Source of the DNA: Antedon mediterranea
Lineage: Eukaryota; Echinodermata; Crinoidea; Comatulida; Antedonidae
Direction of reading: 5' to 3'
DNA length: 64,000 bases
NCBI RefSeq assembly: GCF_964355755.1
Contig: NC_092670.1
Location: 13,517,201-13,581,200, forward strand
The translations under genes were made by a program, and so were the position numbers. Positions 25,178 to 35,751 of the stretch are shown here, piece after piece. Each line of letters starts with the position of its first letter. Positions within the stretch are counted from its first letter, which is position 1. The notes beneath the pieces were generated by a model that saw only the letters and a program-made list of their open reading frames with translations, did no database searches and was not told the origin of the DNA.

Positions 25178-26067
25178 AGGATTGAGAAATAAAAAATTTA
25201 TGGATGGCGGAGGGAGGTAATCCTTAAAATTTGCATTAGACGTGTCTATATTTTTGGTGAGGGTAGGTCCAATATTAACAAAAAAATTATTTAAATGATT
25301 TGAAATTATGTTGGGATCATCCGTTAAGTTTCCTTAGCAATTTATAGTGGACTCTTCGAAATGCTTACTTTCATTCGTTTTTATGAGACTATTTATAATT
25401 GTCCATGTTCCTTTGATATTATCCTTCTGCTGCTTAAACTTTTTTTCATAATAAATCGCGTTTTGTTAATTTTATTAAAGAGTTAAGGGAGTTACGGAAT
25501 TGCTTATATTCATTTATGTTTTTGTCATTCGGATAGCGGAGGGATTTGGAATACAGTTTTTGTTTATGCTTTATTGAATTTAAGAGTTCATCCGTCATCC
25601 AGGTCTTTATTTTTTTTTTCCTGCAGACTGCTCTTGAATTGGAAAATGTTTATCATACAGTCGTTTGAATTCAGTTTCAAATGAAAGTAAAGCAATATTA
25701 GGATCATCCGTACCATAAACACCAGTCCAATTCATGTTAGACAAATCGTTGTTTATGTTTGAAATATTTGTTTCGTTAAATATTCTGGGTATGATTAGGG
25801 CTTACATAGTTTTTGGGACGGTTTGGTATATTTGATAAGGGTGTAATGTTAATAATGGGCAAATGATCACTAATGTCACTATAGAAAAGTCCAGATAGAC
25901 TTGATGATTCAATTTGATTAGATAATATATTGTCAATTAATGTTGCTGACGTTCGGGTAATACGAGTTGGTCTATTGATTAAGGGTAAAAGGAAATTACT
26001 AAAGACAGAGTTAGCAAAATTGTTGGATTGATTATCGGACTGATGTTTAAGTAGGTCAATGTTAAAA

Positions 26068-26796
26068 TCACCTAATAAGTAAATTTTTTTTGTTGGTTTT
26101 TGCTAGATTATTTAACAGGAGATCAAAAGCGTCAATAAAATCATTCGTATCAAGAGATGGTGCCCTATAGATTACACCAACAATAATGTTTTGATTGGAT
26201 TCAAGTTCAAGTTCAATAAAAAGGGAGTCGCATAGGGAGGGGTTTAGGAAAAGATCAGTTCTCTCTTTGAACACATTGTTATTTCGAACATACAGTCGTA
26301 CTACACCTCCACCAGCCCGCCCTAGTCTGTTTTTTGAAATAAAAGAATAACTGGAGATATTGGTTAATGGATTATCATCTTTCAACCAGGTTTCCGAGAC
26401 TGCAATTATATCGAAATCATAATTTACATTGGTTAAAAATAATTTGAAAGAATCAATGTTATGAAGTAAACTTCTAGAATTAATATGCAAAGAAGAAAAG
26501 TGTTTCAAGTTACTGAGCTCTCCAATTAAGTTGGTTAGTTGGTCAGGTTGATAGTACTTATAATTGAGCTGGATAGAGGAAGAGAAGAAATTGGTATCAG
26601 GGTCAAAGTCATGAACATGTTTATCATAGTCTGCGTATGGGTTGAAAATTAAATTATTTAATCGATCTTGGTTAGGAAATGTTTCGGTACAGGGGTTCAT
26701 TTGGGAAGAAAATGACATATAAACAAGTACAAATCCAACACAAAAACAAAACCAGATAAACTGGGGACAGGTTAATGAGAAAAATAAATGTACCAA
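26068..26796 (-). pseudogene. LINE apurinic-type endonuclease domain
   Basis: Encodes LHINSRSLLHNID, DIIAVSETWLKDD, GRAGGGVVRLYVR and VGVIYRAPSLDTNDF, the endonuclease/exonuclease/phosphatase fold of Jockey-superfamily LINEs, including the SETWL catalytic Glu. The ORF stops in LLIR*; one base out of frame the sequence reads IGDFNIDLL, the expected D.N catalytic motif, so a single-base insertion ended it. Confidence 0.88.
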
Positions 26797-26868
26797 GTGG
26801 AATACCAGAGATCAGTCTCCATTAGAGATAAAAGTGCCTACACATTTTTTTTTTCTTGAAAAAAAAAA

Positions 26869-27599
26869 TTTAAAAAATGTCTTATTAATGTTGTAGAAAT
26901 ATAAACGAGAACAATTATTTCAATAATGAATTAGGAAATTCAGAAAAAGAAATTATGAATAAACAAGTTGAGGAAACACTTTATATGTAAGGTAAATAAA
27001 TTAATAATAATTTCAAAAATTAAGAGTTTATGCAAACAAAATATGTTCTTGAAAAATCAAATGGATCTAAACAGTTCCATGTATGTGTAAGATAAGAGTT
27101 AAATGTTTTCAAGATCAGCAAAAGAACGAATTGGCTTCACAACATCACGGCCTTTAACTTGGATCAATGCAAACACTCTTCCATCTACCGACCATGCTGA
27201 CCATACCCTACTATGCTCACTTGTTTTGCGTAACAGATCGATGCGTTTACGGGTTAAGTCTTCCTGTATGGAAGCTTAGTATTATTTGTTTACATGCTAT
27301 TTCCTTTTTTTTAATTGTAATATATCCATTATCCATAATATGTACTTTTCAATGAGATATAAATAAATCAAATAAATGACTCAACTTAATTTATTTTGAT
27401 GTGCATTTATTCAAAATAATGGAGGTCACAATAAAGAACATTCGTTTTTATATAAAACAAAATACTAATATATTTGTTTTAACGCGTTATCAATTGTTAA
27501 TTTAATTAGGTTTGAAGGTGACCTAGGCCTAAATAGTCATTCGGATATTTAAATAATTAGGAGGTGCAATAGAAATGGTCCTGAATTCTAAAATCCAGG
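26869..27599. other. intergenic and 3' UTR of Ly6 gene 2
   Basis: Plus-strand TTTATT at 27406-27411 is a candidate polyadenylation signal (AATAAA on the minus strand) about 190 bp after the gene 2 stop. The sequence around it (GCATTTATTCA..ATAATG) matches the same place downstream of gene 3 at 59612-59630. The rest is featureless. Confidence 0.6.
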
Positions 27600-27755
27600 T
27601 TATCCATTACAAAAAGATCCTTGACAAGCCGCAAAATAAAACCACTGTTTACCGATGTTCGTCGATACCAGCATTTTTTGATAAATCTTGATATCCTTGC
27701 TCATACAATCCCTATATATTATTTCGAGGCCAGTAGATGTGATTGTATGACCCCA
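27600..27755 (-). CDS. Ly6 gene 2, exon 3
   Basis: Acceptor TTTCTATTTCAG; stop TAA at 27600-27602. Starts WGHTITSTGLEIIYRDC, ends AACQGSFCNG. The loop between C6 and C9 has no Cys. Confidence 0.88.
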   Translation of the reverse strand, partial: WGHTITSTGLEIIYRDCMSKDIKIYQKMLVSTNIGKQWFYFAACQGSFCNG

Positions 27756-28366
27756 CTGAAATAGAAATCATAAAAGTAAATCGTATGCAAATGATTTGTC
27801 GAAACTGTTTGATAATAGTATACAAAAATACGGTAAAACTAATAGGGCAAATATAAAACATCCTTTTTTTGCGGTTAGTTATTAATGCTTTTGAAACCAT
27901 TAATTCACTTACACCACATAATTTATCTTTTCCACATTCAACCTTAATACCATAGTCAAAACAATCTGGGATTACATATGTTGGGTCCAAAAACTCTCCC
28001 ACATTAGAGCACTTGTAACATTCGAGTGAGTTTACTAAAAAAACAAAATAAATTAAAAAAAGGTATTTTATTGATACACATTTTATTAAAAATGAATCGA
28101 TTTTTCTTCTATTACTTGAGGACCTATTCACAAACTTTTTCTTCTAGTTCGAAACCGTGAGAAAATTCCCTACGGTTCTTTATTATACCCAGATGACAAT
28201 GAAATGGGAGTAAAGTATCTTGACTATGCTACAAGCAATATATATTTGACATACCGAAGCGATGCCTCTCACATGCTTGTTACAGAATGATTGAATCACA
28301 TAAATAAGTCCAATTACCTTGGTAAGTAAAAAGACTGCAAACTGCTACAAAGATGATCAACTTCAT
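27600..28366 (-). CDS. secreted Ly6/uPAR (three-finger) protein, 8-Cys paralogue
   Basis: 108 residues. CDS = complement join of 28318..28366, 27913..28034, 27600..27755. Signal peptide MKLIIFVAVCSLFTYQ; exon 2 VNSLECYKCSNVGEF..., exon 3 GLEIIYRDC...FYFAACQGSFCNG-stop. Eight Cys correspond to C1-C6, C9 and C10 of the 10-Cys paralogue. C7 and C8, which pair with each other in the Ly6 fold, are both replaced. The protein ends one residue after the canonical C-N, so no GPI tail is possible. Splice positions and phases match gene 1 exactly. 5' and 3' UTR resemble gene 3, so genes 2 and 3 look like the more recent duplicates. Confidence 0.9.
27913..28034 (-). CDS. Ly6 gene 2, exon 2
   Basis: Acceptor TTTTTTTAG, donor GTAAGT. 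Encodes VNSLECYKCSNVGEFLD, then PDCFDYG and VECGKDKLCG. Confidence 0.9.
28318..28366 (-). CDS. Ly6 gene 2, exon 1 (signal peptide)
   Basis: ATG at 28366, 16 codons plus one base, donor GTAATT. The preceding bases (GATTATCnnATGAAAAT type on the plus strand) are shared with gene 3. Confidence 0.88.
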
Positions 28367-29938
28367 TTTCAGCGATTATCAAATGAAAATTCACTAGTAT
28401 ACAAATAAACAAAGGAAAGAGACCAAATACATCAACATCAATATTAAAGTACGAAATGTTTAGAAAAGTGGAAAGAATCTCAAATTGGAACTCTTCTGGA
28501 ACGTTTTCTATGCTTACACTATAAGACTACTGTATGTTTCATTTTTCGCACCACATAGATTAACGCAATGTGATGGTAGCAGTATTAACAGCTCTTCTTG
28601 GTAAGTATGATCGCAAAGGTGTTTTAATTTATTATCCCATTTAAGAAGACTTATATATGTGAAATGTATCAATCAATATCAATTAAATATATTTATTTTT
28701 TTACATATTCCCTACATTTACTCTACAATAAACACTTTAGGAATTTGAGCTCTTTTGTTTATGTTATGTATTTTCTGTATTGATGTCTGTGACAACCTTT
28801 TGTATATTATACATTATTGTACTTTAATTAATGAAATAAACAGGATCATACAATTGGATGATAATAAAAGCGTAGCTGTTTAAAAAATAGAGGTATTGTT
28901 ATTTTAATTGTAATTTTTAATCACCCGCTTTGTTATTAATGATCATTACCATTCCCTAAACAATGATACATTTACCAATTGTTCGATTGATTACAACGGC
29001 TTGAATCATTATTTTACCAATTAATTATACTTTTATATTTATTCAGTTTAATGGACACATCTTTGCCACTAATTAACATATTTAAGCTTATGGTAACTTT
29101 TACTACCTCTAAATGTGTTATTGCTCTCATAAAACAATCAGTACCAACAATTGGATGGTGGTATTATTCAACGTTTAAAACCATGTCTGGAAAATTAGTT
29201 TAAATTATGTTCTTTTTACATTTTAAATTAAAATCTTTCAATCAATATTTATGTTATTTATTTATAATGACTGATTTGTATTGCATCACACATTACAAAT
29301 CAGCTTGCTGTTGCTTACAGCTGATGATTACTACTGTATCCTTACTGTGAATATGTTTCACTAATATATAGTTGCTTAAAGACGTGTATCTTCATATATT
29401 TTTTAGCCCTCTCTTAGATTCAGGTATTTGCGTGTTCACCAAGAAGAATTCTATCTCAATGTGTTTATGCATATTAATTTGACGATATATGTTTTTTTTT
29501 AAAACTTTGTATAGACTAATACATTATATAGGCCTGTATGTGGTACATGCAAGCGAAATCAGACATAAGTCGCATGTGTAAATTTGTAGACAGTCAAAAA
29601 TAATAAAAGGCTGAAAAATTACATTTTTTTTTAAATTTGTACAGAAACTGATTTATTTACATTACCTTGGTCTTTTTCTATTTTGCATAAATGTTTTGTG
29701 TGGTATGTTGGTTAAAAAATAGTGTAAATTATATATGATTTTCTAAAAAAAATGCTTTATGCTTAAATTGAAAGTATTCCAGTGGGTTGTTTTTAATTAC
29801 AATTTTGAATAATAATAGAACAATAGTTATTTTAACAAAGGTGCGAAATTTCATTGAAATACAACAATTAGAAAACCATTTTCTTAAAGTGTAAATTTAA
29901 ACTTAAACAGTTTGTAAGTGTCATTTCATCTATATATA
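28367..29938. other. intergenic, no gene seen
   Basis: Upstream flank of Ly6 gene 2. Very AT-rich; nothing recognised. Confidence 0.5.
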
Positions 29939-30965
29939 AATTTACGTAAGGGCAAAAATCGGTAAATCGCGCGTTATTTCTAGAATGTTTACTCGATGGT
30001 ATGTAAAGTTGGTTTGTACTTTCGGTACTGATTTTAACCACCTGATGTAACCCTGTCTACTAATTAAATTGAGTTCGATAATTAGTTATTGACGATTAAA
30101 ACGAATTTAGGTTCAACGATTTGCCTCAAATAGGGGTGTTTTCCGATCGTGGAATACACTGTCTAATGGATGTCCATCTTGAAAAATACCCGCCAAAAAA
30201 ATGCGAGGAGGCTTCGCATTTTTCTATCTCCTCCTACGATAATTGTTTTTAATAGCTGAAAACCGGTTGAACAGCTAGAGTACACCATCATAATGTTGAA
30301 GACAGGCCGATTTTCTTTAAAAAATACTATTTTGATAGATTTAATATACGATTATACAAATGTATTGATTTGCGATGAATGGAACATCCCAATCTCTCAG
30401 TCTGCCAGAGTTTGGTTTAACACAAGTACTGTAGGTAAATTTATGAGCCCTTGGTTTAACACATACGGTAGGTAAATATATGGGCCCTTTGAGAATAAAC
30501 TTGCAATACTTTGACAATACTGTAAATACCTATTAACTATTTTTCATTTGAATCGAACATTTCTTACTGTGAATGTTCGTACTGTTAGATGTAATATAAA
30601 AATATATACAAATAAACTTTATTACTGAGACTGTGGATAGGCTCTACTGTTAGATATACAAATAAACTTTATACTGACATTTCCTTCTCAACGTTTGTAT
30701 CAATTAATAATTACCAAAAATATAAACGTCGTAGTGGTGTATCGTGACATGTACTTTAATATTTCAATCGATTATGACAGTGACAGTTTTAACAAAGTAT
30801 TAAATCGCAAATGTTTTAGGCCTACTGTATTTAGAGGTATATTATTTATAGGCCTATAAAACATGAACAAAATATTTCGTTACTCAGTGGATAAAGAATA
30901 TATTTAAAAATTGTTCCTCTTTGTACCTATCCGCTTTCCCATCCCTCAACCCTAATGTTACATAG
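29939..30965 (+). repeat. 1-kb repeat flanking the array, left copy (also at 56542-57530)
   Basis: Begins AAATTTACGTAAGGGC and ends CCCTAATGTTACATA. It aligns along its length, in the same orientation, with 56542-57530 with scattered substitutions and small indels. Contains a short hairpin (AATGCGA ... TTCGCATT near 30201) and repeated AATAAACTTTAT stretches. Probably part of the element whose hairpin terminus is seen at 57768. Confidence 0.85.
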
Positions 30966-31340
30966 CGAGGAGGCTTCGCATTTTCCTATCTCCTCCTACG
31001 ATAATTGTTTTTAATAGCTGAAAACCGGTTGAACAGCTAGAGTACACCATCATAATGTTGAAGACAGGCCGATTTTCTTTAAAAAATACTATTTTGATAG
31101 ACTGCTAGAGTACACCATCATAATGTTGAAGACAGGCCGATTTTCTTTAAAAAAATACTATTTTGATAGATTTAATATACGATTATACAAATGTATTGAT
31201 TTGCGATGAATGGAACATCCCAATCTCTCAGTCTGCCAGAGTTTGGTTTAACACAAGTACTGTAGGTAAATTTATGAGCCCTTGGTTTAACACATACGGT
31301 AGGTAAATATATGGGCCCTTTGAGAATAAACTTGCAATAG
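30966..31340 (+). repeat. partial second copy of the same repeat, tandem to the first
   Basis: Restarts at GCGAGGAGGCTTCGC, matching the interior of the first copy (about 30202 onwards), and runs to GAGAATAAACTTGCAAT. A block of about 66 bp (GCTAGAGTACACCATC... to ATTTTGATAGA) is duplicated inside it at about 31037 and 31103. Confidence 0.85.
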
Positions 31341-32180
31341 GTTCGGAAAATGTTAAAAACCAATTTCTATTATTTGAATCGGTAAACAGTTTCCATTTAT
31401 TATACATTGATAATGAAACATGAAATATTCCTATTTATGTCCCTCGAGGTTCATTACAATTTATATTTAGTAGTCCCACGGACTTCATCTTAGTCACTCC
31501 CCCGAGTGCTAAGGCCAAATTTATGATACCCTACTTTCTATGTAAGTTTAGTTACAGTTAGTTCTTGACGATAATACAACGAATTTAGGTTACACCCTTC
31601 GGCCGCGAAAACGTTTCTGTACAAATATGATACCGATTGGCTTTATTTCATTCAACAGCGACCATAATCTCGCCAATTACAGGATAGATAAACTATTTTA
31701 TTATTGATGTGCTTATAAATTAAGACTCATGTAAACAGCTTGATTACATCATTTTACAGACAAACGAAACTTTTTTAAACCTACTGTTTCAATAACTGAG
31801 TATAATACTGTATACGTTTTCATAAGTAAGTGCATATACATTTTCGTGTTTTCATTGACGAGATTGTAATAGTAACTTCAGTAACTATTACAGTACTTAT
31901 TTATTATACGACACAAGACAATTGTATCTGACAGGTACGTACATTATTCTAAAAAAATAAGTCTAGATAGATCCCTTAGGCGTCATAAATCACAGGCCAA
32001 CAAATCAGTACTCATGACAGAAATTCGACCCAGTTTGGTTCACACAAATGTTTACAGGAAGTTTAACACCACAACCGATGATTTGCCCTAAATATTTAGG
32101 TAGACTACAGTTTAATTTTTCACTGAATAGGAGCTTGAATTTCCGATTTCCATTTCGCAGAATGTCTAGGTCTATTTATT
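31341..32180. other. unique sequence left of the array
   Basis: No ORF or repeat recognised. ATGTCTAGG at 32162-32170 resembles the array's terminal ACATGTCTAG and may be chance or a decayed element end. Confidence 0.5.
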
Positions 32181-32535
32181 GGTTATCCGCAACGAAGTTG
32201 CAGGATAACCTCTTGTGATTGTACGAAATCATCATCATCATCATCATCTTTTTCTTAATTGGTTATCCGCAACGAAGTTGCAGGATAACCTCTTGTGATT
32301 GTACGAAATCATCATTGGTTATCCGCAACGAAGTTGCAGGATAACCTCTTGTGATTGTACGAAATCATCATCATCATCATCATTGGTTATCCGCAACGAA
32401 GTTGCAGGATAACCTCTTGTGATTGTACGAAATCATCATCATCATCATCTTTTTTGGTTATCCGCAACGAAGTTGCAGGATAACCTCTTGTAATTGTACG
32501 AAATCATCATCATCATCATCATCATCATCAACTTT
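32181..32535 (+). repeat. five stacked copies of the element 5' terminus
   Basis: GGTTATCCGCAACG starts at 32181, 32261, 32317, 32385 and 32456. Each is followed by the AGGATAACC arm, CTCTTGTGATTGTACGAAATC (TAATTG in the last) and a variable (ATC)n tract of 2 to 10 units. Spacing is 80, 56, 68 and 71 bp. Only the last continues into an element body. Confidence 0.95.
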
Positions 32536-32829
32536 TTATTCTTCTTCTTTCTTTCTGTATGATTTTTGTGTAACGCTTTTCTCTAAAACTCGCAAACATA
32601 ACATTTCGGTAACTATCTTAACATATTGACATTTACGTAACGTCGTCAAGCGAAGCTTTTCATGACGTTTACAATTGCGCAACGTGACTTACGCGCGATT
32701 TAACGATTTTGTCGTATTTAACATAGCTCGACAACCAAATAACATTTCAACTTGAAAATTTGCAAAAGTTTAATTTATATCATGCGCTAACTTTCTGTTG
32801 AAAAAAAATTGCGTGTTTTACACAAAGTT

Positions 32830-32845
32830 ACGCGCGCACGCGCAT
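32830..32845 (+). other. alternating purine-pyrimidine tract (one of several per unit)
   Basis: ACGCGCGCACGCGCAT alternates perfectly over 16 bases and is repeated in most copies. CACACGTGCGCACAT at 32927-32941 is a second such tract. These can adopt Z-DNA and are CpG-rich within an AT-rich unit. Confidence 0.6.
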
Positions 32846-33159
32846 TTAAAATTTCAAAATGCGCAAAATTAATTTATAATCAACTTTCTACGCGTTTCAT
32901 GTCGTTTTAAGCATGTCAAAAATTCCCACACGTGCGCACATTTCTACGTGTGCGGTGCGCACGTAGCATTGAAAACGTATTTTTTTCGCGTGATTTATGT
33001 TTTTCCAGCCTTTTCTAGTAATTTTACCAAATTTTAAACAATTTCGACTTAAAGATACGTCATACGAGCACGTCGAATTGGACAATTTGCGCGTGTTTTT
33101 TATGAAAAGGTTAAAAAATTCGTTTAAAATATGCCTTTTTTTAATCAGTCGTAATTTCT

Positions 33160-33690
33160 AAACTAGACGGTCAAATTTTTGTGGATGACATATTCTAGAA
33201 GTAGATGAGTTGTAGATATCGGATCAGGTATTAATATGGCTAACCGGACATTGTGACGTCATCGTATGGCCACGCGAATATAAAATTTAGGATTTTTGTA
33301 TCTTTCGTCATAGCTCATCACATTGAATAGAGCGCATCTCCACTTATCCGTTTTCCATTTTCACCCCGATTTTGATATTGTCTAGGTCAATCAACTATCT
33401 TTCGCATGAGTTAAAAATATTTTAATTTTTTTGACGTCATCATGCCTAAAAATTTAAATCACGTGTGGCATCAATTTCATCTTTACAGTAAATTTTAATC
33501 TGTTATAGCTCGTAAGAATAAAATGTGATAATCACGATTAAAACTTTTTCTGGAAGCTATTGGATTGTAGATATGAAATTATGTAAAAATGTTGCCAATC
33601 GGATGTTGTGACGTCATCATATGGCCAGTTAAATAAAAAAGGTCGTATTTTCATCTTTTGCGTCATAATTCATTACATTTAAAAGAGCGC
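33160..33690 (+). repeat. three degenerate ~178-bp modules inside copy 1
   Basis: The palindrome TGACGTCA lies at 33254, 33431 and 33609, spaced 177 and 178 bp. Shared flanking words include ATCTTT..CGTCATA / TTATAGCTCGT and TTCT(G/A)GAAG...GATTGTAG. Part of a fourth module may precede them. The same trio recurs in the other copies. Confidence 0.75.
33254..33261. promoter_or_regulatory. CRE-type palindrome TGACGTCA (first of three per unit)
   Basis: TGACGTCA is the full consensus bound by CREB/ATF bZIP factors; others in this copy are at 33431 and 33609. Binding is only inferred, and the sites may simply be inherited with the repeat. Confidence 0.4.
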
Positions 33691-34073
33691 GCATCAATAT
33701 TTCACGTATTCAAATTTCTTCTACACGCTAATACGTTGTTGCTGAGATAATTTCCTTTCGGAATTGCTAACTTAGCGTTTCATTTTAAAACCGTCAACAT
33801 GTTAAAAATTGCAATAAATAGCGGGTCCCGTAATTTCACCTATTCTATGTATGTCACTGTATGTAATATGGATACAGATTATACTGTGTATATACTATAT
33901 ATGAATTTAAATAATAAAATTCAGCAATAACAACATATCATATTCTTCAGTTCAGGTCATAATGCCAACGTGAACACTTCCTTTTGTCCTCAACCTATCC
34001 CCTTATATGTTAATGTTGCACCACTTGCGCGGCGGATAACCAAACTCGTCAAAGTGACGAGTTACATGTCTAG

Positions 34074-35751
34074 TTGGTTATCCGCAACGAAGTTGCAGGA
34101 TAACCTCTTGTGATTGTACGAAATCATCATCAACATCTTTTTCTTAATTGGTTATCCGCAACGAAGTTGCAGGATAACCTCTTGTGATTGTACGAAATCA
34201 TCATCATCATCATCATCAACTTTTTATTCTTCTTCTTTCTTTCTGTATGATTTTTGTGTAACGCTTTTCTCTAAAACTCGCAAACATAACATTTTGTTAA
34301 CTATGTTAACATTTTGACATTTATGTAACGTCGTCAAGCGAAGCTTTTCATGATGTTTACAATTGCGCAACGTGACGTACGCGCGATTTAACGATTTTAT
34401 CGTATTTAACATATGTCGAAAACCAAATAACATTTTAAAGTGAAACTTTGCAAAAGTTTAATTTATATCATGCGCTAAATTTCTGTTGAAAAAAAATTGC
34501 GTGTTTTACACAAAGTTACGCGCGCACGCACATTTAAAATTTCAAAATGCGCAAAATTAATTTATAATCAACTTTCTACGCGTTTCATGTCGTTTTAAGC
34601 ATGTCAAAAATTCCCACGCGTGCGCACATTTCTACGTGTGCGGTGCGCACGTAGCATTAAAAACGTATTTTTTTCGCGTGATTTATGTTTTTCCAGCCTT
34701 TTCTAGTAATTTTACCAAATTTTAAACAATTTCGACTTAAAGATACGTCATACGAGCACGTCGAATTGGACAATTTGCGCGCGTTTTTTATGAAAAGGTT
34801 AAAAAATTCGTTTAAAATATGTCTTTTTTTAAACACTCGTAATTTCTAAACTAGACGGTCAAATTTTTGTGGATGACATATTCTGGAAGTAGATGAGTTG
34901 TAGATATCGGATCAGGTATTAATATGGCTTACCGGACATTGTGACGTCATCGTATGGCCACGCGAATATAAAATTTAGTATTTTTGTATCTTTCGTCATA
35001 GCTCATCACATTGAATAGAGCGCATCTCCACTTATCCGTTTTCCATTTTCACCCCGATTTTGATATTGTCTAGGTCAATCAACTATCTTTCGCATGAGTT
35101 AAAAATATTTTAATTTTTTTGACGTCATCATGCCTAAAAATTTAAATCACGTGTGGCATCAATTTCATCTTTACAGTAAATTTTAATCTGTTATAGCTCG
35201 TAAGAATAAAATGTGATAATCACGATTAAAACTTTTTCTGGAAGCTATTGGATTGTAGATATGAAATTATGTAAAAATGTTGCCAATCGGATGTTGTGAC
35301 GTCATCATATGGCCAGTTAAATAAAAAAGGTCGTATTTTCATCTTTTTCGTCATAATTCATTACATTTAAAAGAGCGCACATCAATATTTAACGTATTCA
35401 AATTTCTTCTACACGCTAATACGTTGTTGCTGAGATAATTTGCTTTCGGAATTGCTAACTTCGCGTTTCATTTTAAAACCATCAACATGTTAAAAATTGC
35501 AATAAATAGCGGGTCCCGTAATTTCACCTATTCTACACTGTATGTGATATGGATACAGATTATACTGTGTATACTATATATGAATTTAAATAATAAAATT
35601 CAGCAATAACAACAGATCATATTCTTCAGTTCAGGTCATAATGCCAACGTGAACACTTCCTTTTGTCCTCAACCTATCCCCTTAATGTTAATGTTGCACC
35701 ACTTGCGCGGCGGATAACCAAACTCGTCAAAGTGACGAGTTACATGTCTAG
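34074..35751 (+). mobile_element. array copy 2
   Basis: Joins copy 1 as CTAG|TTGGTTATCC, a complete 5' end, followed by a second 5' block at 34150. Shares diagnostic variants with copy 12 (CGCGCACGCACATTT, CTAAATTTCTG, TTTTTCGTCATAATTC, AACCATCAACATG). Confidence 0.85.

Larger units (their letters stand above)
23395..26868 (-). mobile_element. degenerate non-LTR retrotransposon (LINE; CR1/L2/Jockey-type)
   Basis: A 3.5-kb LINE on the minus strand, order endonuclease then reverse transcriptase. The 3' end is a (TTGA)n tail (plus-strand TCAATCAATCAATCAATCAA at 23395-23414) preceded by AATAAATGTTAC. The coding region is broken by several frameshifts, so it is inactive. No ORF1 is visible; the 5' boundary near 26.87 kb is approximate and the copy may be 5'-truncated. 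It lies between Ly6 genes 1 and 2. Confidence 0.9.
32181..34073 (+). mobile_element. array copy 1
   Basis: Leftmost copy, long because it opens with five stacked 5' termini. Its first 250 bp (AACATTTCGGTAACTATC, CATAGCTCGAC) belong to a variant shared with copies 10 and 13. Confidence 0.85.

Noticed and set aside
32181-32535. Regular repeats resembling a CRISPR array
   Set aside because: The spacers are only (ATC)n tracts of variable length, and the repeat is the 5' terminus of the element; the DNA is eukaryotic.
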